The position numbers and the translations under genes are program-made. From assembly GCA_963763575.1 (NCBI GenBank), contig CAVXPD010000004.1, forward strand, positions 992,001-1,056,000: 64,000 nucleotides of DNA. The letters run 5' to 3'. This DNA is from Bog-473 sp963763575. GTDB lineage: Bacteria; Actinomycetota; Acidimicrobiia; Acidimicrobiales; RAAP-2. The notes below the pieces were generated by a model. That model worked only from the letters and a program-made list of their open reading frames with translations, did not search any database and was not told where the DNA came from. Shown piece after piece: positions 41,636-49,926 of this stretch (positions are counted from its first letter, which is position 1; the number at the start of each line of letters is the position of its first letter).

Positions 41636-42403
41636 TCAGGGGTTGAGCTGGCCCGTTGGCCGGACGACCAGCTCGTTGACGCAGATGCCGTCGGGCAGGC
41701 CCATGATGAAGGCGATGCAGTCGGCCAGGGGCGCGGCCTGGCCCGGCACCCCGCCGTCGGCGAAGTACGGGATGTCGGCCGCGCTCGCGGGCACGTCGCC
41801 ATCGATCACGATGCCCTCGAGCGTGAGCCCCTCGGTGTCGAACATCCCGGGCCGGACGAGGCTGACGTTCACGCCGGCGGGCGCGAGCTCGAGCCTGAGG
41901 CTGTCGAACGCGGCCTCCAGGCCACGCTTGGACGCGGCGTAGATCCCGACGCCCGGCATCGGCGTCAGGGCCCCCGTCGACCCCACGAGCACGACGTCAC
42001 GCCGCCCCGCCTCCGGGAAGTGTCCGATGGTGTAGCGGACGGTCGCCAGCGGCCCGACGAGGTTGAGGTCGATCAGCTCCCGCCAGCGTTGCGGTGTCCC
42101 GCTGGCCATCTCCCCGGTCATCATCCGGCCGGCGACCGCCACGACCCCGTCGAGCCCGCCGAGCTGGCGCGCCACCTGGTCGATCGAGCTCTCGAGCCCC
42201 TCGAGGTCCGTGACATCGCCCGGCGCGAGCGTGGCACGGTCGCCGAGCTCCTCGGCCAACTCTTCGAGCCGTTCTTTGCGGCGAGCCATCATCGCCACCG
42301 CACCCCCGTGGGCGACGATCGACCGGCACGTCGCGGCCCCGATGCCGCTCGAGGCGCCGGTGACCAGGACGCGCCGTGCGTGCAGCGCACCACCTCCCCC
42401 CAT
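41636..42403 (-). CDS. Short-chain dehydrogenase/reductase
   Basis: A 255-residue classical SDR: nucleotide motif VLVTGASSGIGAATCRSIVA, GDVTDLEGLESSID, VAVAGRMMTGEMASG in the place of NNAG, catalytic Ser in VLVGSTGALTPMPG and YAASKRG with Tyr/Lys. ATG 42403 follows GGGAGGAG. It is divergent from the P450 at 42493 and the shared 19-bp motif lies between them, 50 bp from this start. Likely an alcohol/ketone step in the same pathway as the P450. Confidence 0.92.
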   Translation of the reverse strand: MGGGGALHARRVLVTGASSGIGAATCRSIVAHGGAVAMMARRKERLEELAEELGDRATLAPGDVTDLEGLESSIDQVARQLGGLDGVVAVAGRMMTGEMASGTPQRWRELIDLNLVGPLATVRYTIGHFPEAGRRDVVLVGSTGALTPMPGVGIYAASKRGLEAAFDSLRLELAPAGVNVSLVRPGMFDTEGLTLEGIVIDGDVPASAADIPYFADGGVPGQAAPLADCIAFIMGLPDGICVNELVVRPTGQLNP

Positions 42404-42452
42404 CGAACTCCTCCCACTGGTTGGCGGCCGGACACTAACACCTGTATCTTCG

Positions 42453-42471
42453 CTTGAACAAATATTAGGTT
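42453..42471 (+). promoter_or_regulatory. Shared 19-bp motif, copy D (SDR/P450 divergent gap)
   Basis: CTTGAACAAATATTAGGTT matches copy B at 14 of 19 positions, keeping the GAACAAAT and AGGTT cores. It lies 21 bp before the P450 start. It is the weakest of the four copies. Confidence 0.5.
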
Positions 42472-42492
42472 CTGGCCGGGGGTGCGTTCGAC

Positions 42493-43740
42493 ATGTCAAT
42501 GGAAGGAGCTGCGGGCGCCACCGGCGCACCCGACACGGTCACGGACAGCGACGAGCTCGGCCTGTTCGACGACGCCATCGCCGGTGACGTGCGCGACCCG
42601 TATCCGGAGCTGGCCGAGGCCCGGCGCCAACATCCGATCCAGAAGTTGGACTCGTCCCTCATGCCGCACGAGGAGGGGCAGGAGGTCTTCTTCGTCTATC
42701 GGCACGAGGACATCACGCAGGTCCTCCGCGACGCGGAGACCTTCTCCTCCGCGCACATCATCGACCTGATCATGGGCCCGGTGATGGGTGAGCACATCAT
42801 GCTGGGCATGGACGACCCGCAGCACCGTCGTTACCGGGCCCTGGTGTCGAGCGCGTTCCGCCAGAAGGTGCTCGCCCAATGGGAGAACGAGCTCGTGAGG
42901 CGGGTGGCCAACGAATTGATCGACGCCTTCGCCGCCCGAGGCCGTGCCGACCTCGTGCGCGAGTTCAACTTCCCCTATCCCACACAGGTCATCTCCGGGA
43001 TCCTGGGCCTACCCCGCGAGGACTACCGGCAGTTCCAGCGTTGGTCGACCGCGATCCTCAGCTTCTTCACCAAGCTGGACGAGGCGGTGCAAGCGTCGAA
43101 CGAGGTGAAGGGATACATGGCGGTGATCCTGGCCCAGCGGCGGCGGGATCCCCGCGAGGATCTGATCAGCGAGCTCGCCCAGGCAGAGCTCGACGGCGAA
43201 CGGCTGAGCGACGAGGAGATCTTCTCGTTCCTCCGCCTCCTGCTGCCGGCCGGCGTGGAGACGACGTACCGCGCCACCGGCAACATGCTGTTCTCCTTGG
43301 TCTCGAACCCCCAGCAGCTCGACGCGGTACGCGCCGACCGCGGTCTCGTCGCCCAGACCATCGAGGAGTCGCTGCGGATCGAGACGCCGCTGTTGAACAT
43401 CACCCGGCTGGCGACGAGGGACACCGAGGTCTCGGGCGTGGCGATCCCCGCCGGCTCGACGGTGATGCTCATGCTGGCGGCGGCGAACCGCGACGAGACC
43501 CGCTACCCGGAGCCTGACCGCTACGACATCTCCCGGGAGAACACGAAGCCTCACGTCTCCTTCGGGCACGGTCCGCATGCCTGTCTGGGGACTCACCTGG
43601 CCCGGATGGAGATGCGCGTGGCGCTCGAGCTGCTACTGGACCGCCTCCCCAATCTGCGCCTCGACCCCGCCGGGGACGATCCCCACATCCGCGGCCAGGT
43701 CTTCCGCTCCCCGACCTCGCTGCCGGTCCTGTTCGGCTGA
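42493..43740 (+). CDS. Cytochrome P450 (bacterial soluble type)
   Basis: A 415-residue class I P450 with I-helix AGVETT at about 253-258, ExxR in EESLRIETP (292-295) and haem loop FGHGPHACLGTHLAR with ligand cysteine at 364. The oxygen-activating Thr pair is present although Val replaces the usual His/Asn before Glu. Start ATG 42493 lies just after the shared motif. The SDR gene 50 bp downstream is probably co-transcribed, suggesting hydroxylation followed by alcohol oxidation. Confidence 0.95.
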   Translation: MSMEGAAGATGAPDTVTDSDELGLFDDAIAGDVRDPYPELAEARRQHPIQKLDSSLMPHEEGQEVFFVYRHEDITQVLRDAETFSSAHIIDLIMGPVMGEHIMLGMDDPQHRRYRALVSSAFRQKVLAQWENELVRRVANELIDAFAARGRADLVREFNFPYPTQVISGILGLPREDYRQFQRWSTAILSFFTKLDEAVQASNEVKGYMAVILAQRRRDPREDLISELAQAELDGERLSDEEIFSFLRLLLPAGVETTYRATGNMLFSLVSNPQQLDAVRADRGLVAQTIEESLRIETPLLNITRLATRDTEVSGVAIPAGSTVMLMLAAANRDETRYPEPDRYDISRENTKPHVSFGHGPHACLGTHLARMEMRVALELLLDRLPNLRLDPAGDDPHIRGQVFRSPTSLPVLFG

Positions 43741-43790
43741 CGGCAGCCGGGCACAGGACCGCGCATCGGTCGGCAAGGAGGGGCAACCGG

Positions 43791-44723
43791 GTGATCTCGT
43801 TCGGCGGACAGGTGGTCGTCGTCACGGGCGCGGGTCGTGGGCTCGGCCGGCTGTACGCCCTCGACCTGGCCCGCCGCGGCGCCTCGGTGGTGGTGAACGA
43901 CGTCGGCGGCACGATGCACGGTCACGGGTCGGATCCCGAGGTCGCCGACGGGGTCGTCGAGGAGATCGTGCAGGCGGGAGGGATCGCCGTCGCCTCCCAT
44001 CACTCGGTGGCGAGCTCGGACGGCGGCGCCGCCATCGTGGGCACGGCGCTCGAGGCGTTCGGGCGCCTCGATACCGTCGTCAGCAACGCCGGCATCTTCC
44101 ATACCGCTGCGTTCGACGAGCTCGCCGTCGAGGACTGGCGGCGCATGCTCGAGGTCCATCTCGACGGCGGCTTCTACCTGAGCCAGTCCGCCTACCGGGT
44201 GATGAAGGTACAGGGTTTCGGCCGCTTCGTCTTCGTCGCCTCGTCGGCGGGGCTGTTCGGGCAGCCCAACTCGGCGCACTACGCCGCGGCCAAGGCGGGC
44301 CTCGTGGGGTTGGCGAACGTGATCTCCATCGAGGGCGAGGCGCACGGGATCCTGGCCAACTGCGTGCTTCCCTTCGGCTATTCGCGCATGGTGACCGAGA
44401 CCGTGGGCGACCGCGACGAGCTGGGCGGAGCGGTGCCGTTCCTCGACGCCATCGAGCCCGAGCTGGTGGTGCCCGTCGTCACCTTCCTGGCCAGCCGCTC
44501 GTGCGACTTCACCCACCGCTGCTACTCGGCGTGCGCCGGCCGCTTCTCACGGGTCTTCGTCGGTCAGGGGCGCGGGTGGGTCGCCGGACCAGGTGCCCCT
44601 GCGTCGGCCGACGACGTGGCCGCCCACCTGACCGAGGTCTCCGCCACGGACCCGTTCACCGTGCCCGGGTCGATCTTCGACGAGGTGTCCGAGACCTGCA
44701 GCATGCTCGGCATCGAGTTGTAG
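43791..44723 (+). CDS. SDR, multifunctional hydroxyacyl-CoA dehydrogenase type
   Basis: A 310-residue SDR: VVVVTGAGRGLGRLYALDLA, VVVNDVGGTMHGHGSDPEVA and VVSNAGIFHTAAFDEL, then catalytic FVFVASSAGLFGQPNSAHYA with YAAAKAG. The insertion DVGG...DPEVAD resembles the (3R)-hydroxyacyl-CoA dehydrogenase domain of 17-beta-HSD4-like enzymes. GTG 43791 follows AAGGAGGGG. It follows the P450 on the same strand. The exact substrate is unknown. Confidence 0.9.
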   Translation: MISFGGQVVVVTGAGRGLGRLYALDLARRGASVVVNDVGGTMHGHGSDPEVADGVVEEIVQAGGIAVASHHSVASSDGGAAIVGTALEAFGRLDTVVSNAGIFHTAAFDELAVEDWRRMLEVHLDGGFYLSQSAYRVMKVQGFGRFVFVASSAGLFGQPNSAHYAAAKAGLVGLANVISIEGEAHGILANCVLPFGYSRMVTETVGDRDELGGAVPFLDAIEPELVVPVVTFLASRSCDFTHRCYSACAGRFSRVFVGQGRGWVAGPGAPASADDVAAHLTEVSATDPFTVPGSIFDEVSETCSMLGIEL

Positions 44724-44733
44724 GCGTCGCCGG

Positions 44734-45078
44734 TCAGGAGAGGGGCGACTGGGTCTCCTCCTCGATCGTCAGCTCGGCCGCAGGGTCCGCCTCGAGACGC
44801 TCCTCCGGTATGGGCTGGCCGCTGCGCACGGAGCGGCCGTAGGTACCGGCGGCCAGTCGGGCCTCGGCCCGCTCGAGCGCCGCCAGGCGCTCGCGGAGCC
44901 CGGCGGCGACGGCGTCCTCTCCTTCCTCGTCCGTCAGCGGCTGCGCCGGGTCTTCAATGTCGCCCGTTTCGCCCGCGGTGTCGCGGTCCTCGTCGCCGGC
45001 CCGGGTCGTGTCCCGCAACAGGGCCTCGACTCGCTCGCGCTCGGCCGAGAGGAGCTGCCCGGCTCTGGCCTCATCCAT
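44734..45078 (-). CDS. TraR/DksA-like protein lacking zinc cysteines
   Basis: A 114-residue protein: an N-terminal coiled-coil-prone acidic half (LLSAERERVEALLRDTTRAG) and a C-terminal half AALERAEARLAAGTYGRSVR followed by SGQPIPEERLEADPAAELTI. The latter aligns with the DksA/TraR zinc finger YGxCxxCGxPIPxxRLEAxPxA. Both CxxC pairs are replaced (SVRSG and no second pair), so no zinc is expected; such Cys-less forms occur in actinomycetes. ATG 45078 follows GAGGTGTGCACT. It may bind RNA polymerase, unproven. Confidence 0.82.
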   Translation of the reverse strand: MDEARAGQLLSAERERVEALLRDTTRAGDEDRDTAGETGDIEDPAQPLTDEEGEDAVAAGLRERLAALERAEARLAAGTYGRSVRSGQPIPEERLEADPAAELTIEEETQSPLS

Positions 45079-45322
45079 AGTGCACACCTCCGAAGCACGG
45101 CAGCTTACGAGGATTGCCGATTCCGGTGAGAGCCGCCGACTGGGCGGAGCACTGCCCGGAAACCCGGCGGGGGGAGTTGGGTACCTGCGCACGCACCACA
45201 CAGTGGCGCTACCGTCAGGGTCCTGGTTCAGCGTCCTTCGATTCGGGAGTTGTGATGGTGCCTCCGAGAGACAACACGACACCTTCGGCCGTCGGCGGAA
45301 ATACAGGACGTCATCCCGGACG

Positions 45323-45463
45323 ATGACCGACACGCCCGAGCACGAGGGGCCGGCGACTCCGGAGCCTGAAGAGACCTGGAACCCGCACGGAGTCTTTGGC
45401 TTCCTCGAAACGTGCCGCCGGTGGCTCGCCCGGCATTTCTGGGAGCTCCCGAAGAACGATTGA
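45323..45463 (+). CDS. Small hypothetical protein
   Basis: A 46-codon frame beginning ATG 45323: MTDTPEHEGPATPEPEETWN, then HGVFGFLETCRRWLARHFWE and a short end. An acidic proline-rich start and an amphipathic, Trp-rich C-terminal helix look protein-like. No strong ribosome site is seen and I know no family. It lies 57 bp before the next small gene. Confidence 0.4.
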   Translation: MTDTPEHEGPATPEPEETWNPHGVFGFLETCRRWLARHFWELPKND

Positions 45464-45520
45464 CGAAGGAGTCGCGGGAAACCGAGGTTGGGTACTGCGC
45501 ACAGTGGAAGGTGACGAGAG

Positions 45521-45757
45521 ATGTCGACCACGAGCGGCGATCTGAGCTACGAGAAGGACATCAAGCCGCTGTTCCGGGACAAGGACCAGCAGGCGATGTC
45601 GTCCAAATTCAACCTGTGGTCCTACGACGACGTCAACACGTACGCAGACGCGATTCTTGACAAGCTCCGCGCTGGCGCCATGCCGTGTGACGGAGCCTGG
45701 CCCGCCGATCGCGTCGACCTGTTCCAGCGCTGGATCGAGGCCGGCAAGCCGGCCTGA
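45521..45757 (+). CDS. Conserved small hypothetical protein
   Basis: A 78-residue soluble protein: MSTTSGDLSYEKDIKPLFRD, SKFNLWSYDDVNTYADAILD and RAGAMPCDGAWPADRVDLFQ, then RWIEAGKPA. I recognise this pattern (YxxDIKPLFRxKD...FDLWSYDDV...MPCDGAWP...F.RW...G.PA) as a small actinobacterial family of unknown role. The DIKPLF and MPCDG...W pattern recalls c-type cytochrome-related sequences without haem motifs. ATG 45521 follows GGTGACGAGAG. Confidence 0.75.
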   Translation: MSTTSGDLSYEKDIKPLFRDKDQQAMSSKFNLWSYDDVNTYADAILDKLRAGAMPCDGAWPADRVDLFQRWIEAGKPA

Positions 45758-45785
45758 GGGACGACCCGACCGGCGCAGACGTGGC

Positions 45786-47573
45786 TCACAGGTCCCACGC
45801 GACGAGGCGCCCGTGGGTCACGAACGCCTTGCGCAGCGTCGCTTCGTCGGCGTCGCCGAAGCGGTGGTAGGCGTCGGCACCGCGTGCGCGCACGTACACC
45901 GCGTCCCCGCCCACGCGGTCCCTCCGGAACTTCTCGTGCACCAGCGTGCGGGTCAGGATCTTGTTCGTGGGGGTGCTCGGGAGCGCCGCGCCGACGCGCA
46001 CGAACCGCGGCCGCCACTTGGGGCTGAGATCCGGCTGGGCGTCCAGCCACGACGCGAAGGACGAGCCATCGAAGCCGGTGTCCTGCCGGAGAACAAGGGC
46101 GGCCATGACCTGGTCCCCCGCGTCGGGATCGGGGACGCCGTAGACCGAGGCGAGCATGACGTCGGGATGGCGCCCGATGATGGCCTCGATCGGCGCCGCC
46201 GGGAAGCTCTCGCCGTCGACCCGGAGCCAGTCGGCGGTGCGCCCGGCGAAGTAGACCCAGCCGTCGCGGTCGACGTACCCGAGGTCGCCGCTCCAGTACC
46301 AGCCGTGGCGCGTCGTGGACCGCATGGCGTCCTCGTTCAGGTAGTAGCCCTCGAACGGTCCGAGACCGAGGGTGTTGACGATCTCGCCCACGGACGCGTC
46401 GGCATTGAGAAGACGGCCGTCGTCGTCGAAGCGCGCCCGCGCCGCCTCCCGGCCCTCCTCGTCCACCACCATGATCCCCTGACGCAACCGCCCGATGGAG
46501 CCCGGCGGCCGGTTGCCCGTCCGGTCGAGCGCGATGGCGCCCTCGGTCGACCCGAACACGTCGATGATCCTCACCCCGAACCGGGCGGCGGCCTCCTCGA
46601 CGACCTGCGGTGATCCCTCGTTGCCGAACCCGACCCTGAGGGTGTTCTCCGCGTCGTCGGCCGCGGCCGGGGTGGCCAGCAGATACGTGAGCAGCTTGCC
46701 GGTGTAGTTGAACCAAGTGGCGCCGTACCGGCGCACGTCGGGCAGGAACCCCGAGGCGCTGAAGCGCCGCGCCAGGGAGAGGGACGCGCCGGCCACGAGG
46801 GCCGGCGCGAGGCCGGCCATCAGCGAATTCGTGTGGAACAGGGGCATCGCGGAGTACCCGACGTCTGATGGCGCGAGCTCGAGCATCATGGCCATCCGGT
46901 TGCCGGTGGTGAGGAGCCGGCGTTGGGTGCAGCGCACGGCCTTCGGCGCCGCCGACGTCCCCGACGTGAACAGCAGCACCCAGAGGTCGTCGACGTCGGC
47001 GGCGGCGGCGCCGTCCTGCTCGGGGTCCACGCCGAGGTCCGCCCACGCGGCCTCGAGCGCCCGTTCGAGCGGGTCGCCCAGGGCCGGCGGGTCGTCGCCG
47101 TCGGCGAACCGGTCGGAGACGAGGACGCCACCGGGCAGGTCGACGCCGGAGAGCGACGCGTCGAGCAGGGCCTCGTGGCGTGGTTCGGTGATGACGAGCT
47201 GGAGGTCCGTGTGCGAGATGTCGCGGCCCAGATGCTCGCCGACCCGGGTGTAGTTGAGCCCGGCCACCGCCGCGCCCGCCAGGACCGCGCCACACAGCGC
47301 GAAGACGTAGTCGGGTGTGTTGTCCAGCAGGACGCCGAGGTGAGGTGGCCGGCCGGGGTCGAGCCGGGCGCGGTAGAGGGCAGCAAAGCGCGCCGCCTCG
47401 TCGAGGAGCTCCCGGTGGGTCCAGACGCGGTCGCCGAAGCGGAGCGCGGGAAGGCCGCCATGTTCCTCGGCGTTGTGCCGCAAGAGCCTTGCGGCGTCGG
47501 GGGCCGGGAGCGGCACCTCGGCCAGCGGCGGCGCGAAGGGTGCGACCGGATCGATGGACAACCCTTCGGTCAC
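45786..47573 (-). CDS. Acyl-CoA synthetase (FadD17-like AMP ligase)
   Basis: A 595-residue adenylate-forming enzyme: WVLLFTSGTSAAPKAVRCTQ (phosphate loop), IIDVFGSTEGAIALD, WYWSGDLGYVDRDGWVYFAG, RTADWLRVDGESFPAAPIEA and the C-terminal lysine region STPTNKILTRTLVHEKFRRD. The AGRTADWLRVDGE variant is typical of long-chain/steroid-type FadD17 or very-long-chain ligase/transport proteins. GTG 47573 starts the frame. It faces the Rieske oxygenase across a 147-bp gap with an inverted repeat. It converges with the small gene at 45521. Confidence 0.9.
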   Translation of the reverse strand: MTEGLSIDPVAPFAPPLAEVPLPAPDAARLLRHNAEEHGGLPALRFGDRVWTHRELLDEAARFAALYRARLDPGRPPHLGVLLDNTPDYVFALCGAVLAGAAVAGLNYTRVGEHLGRDISHTDLQLVITEPRHEALLDASLSGVDLPGGVLVSDRFADGDDPPALGDPLERALEAAWADLGVDPEQDGAAAADVDDLWVLLFTSGTSAAPKAVRCTQRRLLTTGNRMAMMLELAPSDVGYSAMPLFHTNSLMAGLAPALVAGASLSLARRFSASGFLPDVRRYGATWFNYTGKLLTYLLATPAAADDAENTLRVGFGNEGSPQVVEEAAARFGVRIIDVFGSTEGAIALDRTGNRPPGSIGRLRQGIMVVDEEGREAARARFDDDGRLLNADASVGEIVNTLGLGPFEGYYLNEDAMRSTTRHGWYWSGDLGYVDRDGWVYFAGRTADWLRVDGESFPAAPIEAIIGRHPDVMLASVYGVPDPDAGDQVMAALVLRQDTGFDGSSFASWLDAQPDLSPKWRPRFVRVGAALPSTPTNKILTRTLVHEKFRRDRVGGDAVYVRARGADAYHRFGDADEATLRKAFVTHGRLVAWDL

Positions 47574-47663
47574 GTGCTCATCCTTCGGCGTCGGCCTCCC
47601 CCCGCAGGACCCGGAGTATAGGACCGGCCTCGTGTCCCACCCTCGGGGTGCGCCGTAGCATGG

Positions 47664-47696
47664 CGGTGTCGACGGGGCGACGTCCCGTGGACACGG
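47664..47696. promoter_or_regulatory. Long inverted repeat in ligase/Rieske divergent gap
   Basis: CGGTGTCGACGGG (47664-47676) and CCCGTGGACACGG (47684-47696) form a 13-bp inverted repeat with two mismatches and a 7-base spacer, 25 bp before the Rieske start. It is a candidate operator controlling the oxygenase. Confidence 0.5.
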
Positions 47697-47720
47697 TGAT
47701 GCATCGAAGGAGACGAAGTC

Positions 47721-49022
47721 GTGGACCTCGCCAGCGTCTTGATCGGAGAGGACGACGTTGTCCCGCGGGCTCGCTACACCAGCGCCGAGTTCGCCGCCCT
47801 GGAATTCGAACGCCTGTGGGCGCGGGTATGGCAGGTCGCGTGTCGCGAGGAGGAGATCGCCGACGTCGGCGACTTCTGCGAGTACCTGATCGGCGACCAG
47901 TCGATCCTCGTCGTCCGCTCGGACCCTGCGACCATCCGGGCTTTCCACAACACGTGCCTCCACCGCGGCACGCGCCTGGCCGACGGCACCGGCCGCTTCC
48001 CCGACGGCTGCATCCGGTGCCGCTTTCACGCCTGGCGCTACGACCTCGACGGGACGCTCGTCGAGGTCGTCGACCGCGAGGAGTTCGATCCCATCGCACC
48101 GGGCACCGGGCTGCGGGCGGTCCAGGCCGACCGCTGGGGCGGCTTCGTGTGGGTCTGCCTCGATCCGGATGCACCGCCGCTGAAGGAGTACCTCGATCCT
48201 CTGCCCACGCTGCTGGCCCCGTACCACCTCGACCGGCTGCACCTTCGGACCTATCTGTCGACCGTGCTCCCCGCCAATTGGAAGGTCGCCGTGGACGCCT
48301 TCAACGAGGGCTACCACGTCCAGGGCACCCACCCGCAGCTGCTGCCCTGGACCGATGACGTCAGCCTCGAGTACGAGACGCTCGGGATCCACTCCCATTA
48401 CGGGCGGTTGCCGAACGCGCGGCGCCAGCTGCGCCCGAGCCCACGCCTGGGTCTGGAGGAAGGTCAGTACGACGAGGGCGAGATCCTCGAGGCGTTCGTC
48501 GCCGGCCTGGGCGGCCTGTTCTACAAGGACGAGGCCGCCCTGGTGTCGGAGATCCGCGCCTCGGGGGCCGACGGCGCGACGATGCTGCGTCGCTATCAGC
48601 AAGGACGGCGCGCGTTGCTCACCGCCCGCGGCGTCGCCGTCGAGGACTTCGCCGACGATCAGCTCGCGAGCGCGGACGACGTCTTCTTCTTCCCCAACAT
48701 GGTCGGACCCATCTACCCCGGGATCGCCATCTTCTTCCGCGTCCGTCCCAACGGCACCGACCCGGACAGCTGCATCAAGGACACCTGGTTCCTGCACTGG
48801 CCGCAGGACGGCGAGCCACCCAAGCGGGCCAAGCGGCGCTTCTTCGAGGACTGGACCGAACGCGACTGGGGCGAGATCACCAACCAGGACTACGCCAACA
48901 TGGAGCACGTGCAGATCGGGATGAAGTCCCGTGGCGGGCCCGGTATGCGCCTCAACCGGCGACAGGAGTCCAACGTCCTGCACATGCACCGGGTCATCGA
49001 CCGCTTCCTGACGAAGCCCTGA
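47721..49022 (+). CDS. Rieske non-haem iron oxygenase, large subunit
   Basis: A 433-residue ring-hydroxylating-type oxygenase. The Rieske 2Fe-2S ligands are Cys79 and His81 in CLHRGTRLADG and Cys100 and His103 in CIRCRFHAW. The mononuclear iron site is DAFNEGYHVQGTHP with His199 and His204. GTG 47721 follows AAGGAGACGAAGTC. No small subunit, ferredoxin or reductase is adjacent. It is likely a homotrimeric type of the KshA-like or demethylase kind. Substrate unknown; neighbours suggest an aromatic or polycyclic acid. Confidence 0.93.
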   Translation: MDLASVLIGEDDVVPRARYTSAEFAALEFERLWARVWQVACREEEIADVGDFCEYLIGDQSILVVRSDPATIRAFHNTCLHRGTRLADGTGRFPDGCIRCRFHAWRYDLDGTLVEVVDREEFDPIAPGTGLRAVQADRWGGFVWVCLDPDAPPLKEYLDPLPTLLAPYHLDRLHLRTYLSTVLPANWKVAVDAFNEGYHVQGTHPQLLPWTDDVSLEYETLGIHSHYGRLPNARRQLRPSPRLGLEEGQYDEGEILEAFVAGLGGLFYKDEAALVSEIRASGADGATMLRRYQQGRRALLTARGVAVEDFADDQLASADDVFFFPNMVGPIYPGIAIFFRVRPNGTDPDSCIKDTWFLHWPQDGEPPKRAKRRFFEDWTERDWGEITNQDYANMEHVQIGMKSRGGPGMRLNRRQESNVLHMHRVIDRFLTKP

Positions 49023-49055
49023 GGGCGACCCGGCCGGCCACACGCCGGGACCGCG

Positions 49056-49826
49056 TCAGAGCGTGCGGTACAGGCCGCCGTCGACGGGCAACTGCGCCCC
49101 GTTCACGTAACCGGCGGCGTCACTCGCCAAGAAGACGCAGGCGCCCACCATGTCCTCGGGCCGTCCGAGGCGTTTCATCGGGTTCGCCTCCGCGATGCGT
49201 TCCTTCATCTCGGGCGGCCAGCCGCTGGTGAGGTCCGTCTCGTTCGCGCTCGGCAGCACCAGGTTGGCCCGCACCTTCGGGGCCCACGTCCCGGCCAGGC
49301 CGAGCGTCAGCGCGTTGAGGGCCGCTTTGGCCATGGCGTAGGGCAGGTCGACCGCGGTGGGCCGCCACGACCCGACCGAGGAGACGTTGATGATCGACCC
49401 GCCGTCGCCGTCCGCCATGCGTTCGCCGACCAGGACGCTCAGGCGGAACGGACCCCGGGCGTTGGCCGCGTGGACCTTGTCGTACAGCTCCTCGCTCACC
49501 GAGGCGAGTCCGTCGTACGCGGGCGACATCCCGGCGTTGTTCACGAGCACGTCGCAGTGACCGAACTCGCCGTAGACCGCCTCGACGAGGCGGTCGCAGT
49601 CTTCCCAGCGACCGACATGGCATGCCAGGCCGACGGCGCGCCGGCCGGTGGTCGCCTCGATCTCCCGGGCGGCTGCCTCGCACCGTTCCAGCTTGCGGCT
49701 GGCCACCACGACCTGGGCTCCCGCCCGGGCCAGTCCCTCCGCGACGGCCCGCCCGATGCCCCGGCTCCCGCCGGTGACGAGCGCTACCTTTCCCGTGAGA
49801 TCGAACAGTTCGCGCGGTGACTCCAT
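49056..49826 (-). CDS. Short-chain dehydrogenase/reductase
   Basis: A 256-residue classical SDR: KVALVTGGSRGIGRAVAEGL, DVLVNNAGMSPAYDGL, INVSSVGSWRPTAVDLPYAM with Ser and Tyr-AMAK, and the C-terminal GAQLPVDGGLYRTL. It resembles FabG-like dehydrogenases of catabolic loci. It starts ATG 49826 and is divergent from the quinoprotein-like gene; a 7-bp-stem repeat lies in the gap. It converges with the Rieske gene. Confidence 0.93.
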   Translation of the reverse strand: MESPRELFDLTGKVALVTGGSRGIGRAVAEGLARAGAQVVVASRKLERCEAAAREIEATTGRRAVGLACHVGRWEDCDRLVEAVYGEFGHCDVLVNNAGMSPAYDGLASVSEELYDKVHAANARGPFRLSVLVGERMADGDGGSIINVSSVGSWRPTAVDLPYAMAKAALNALTLGLAGTWAPKVRANLVLPSANETDLTSGWPPEMKERIAEANPMKRLGRPEDMVGACVFLASDAAGYVNGAQLPVDGGLYRTL

Positions 49827-49852
49827 GGTTGCTCCCGCGGGAACCCTATTGT

Positions 49853-49872
49853 GCTGCGCAACGAGGCGCAGC
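49853..49872. promoter_or_regulatory. Inverted repeat in SDR/quinoprotein divergent gap
   Basis: GCTGCGC (49853-49859) and GCGCAGC (49866-49872) form a perfect 7-bp inverted repeat with a 6-base spacer, 27 bp before the SDR start. It is a candidate operator. Confidence 0.4.
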
Positions 49873-49926
49873 GGCCCTTGCCGTGAGCCGGACCAAAGCG
49901 GAGGGGGAGATGGAGACCGGGGCGCC

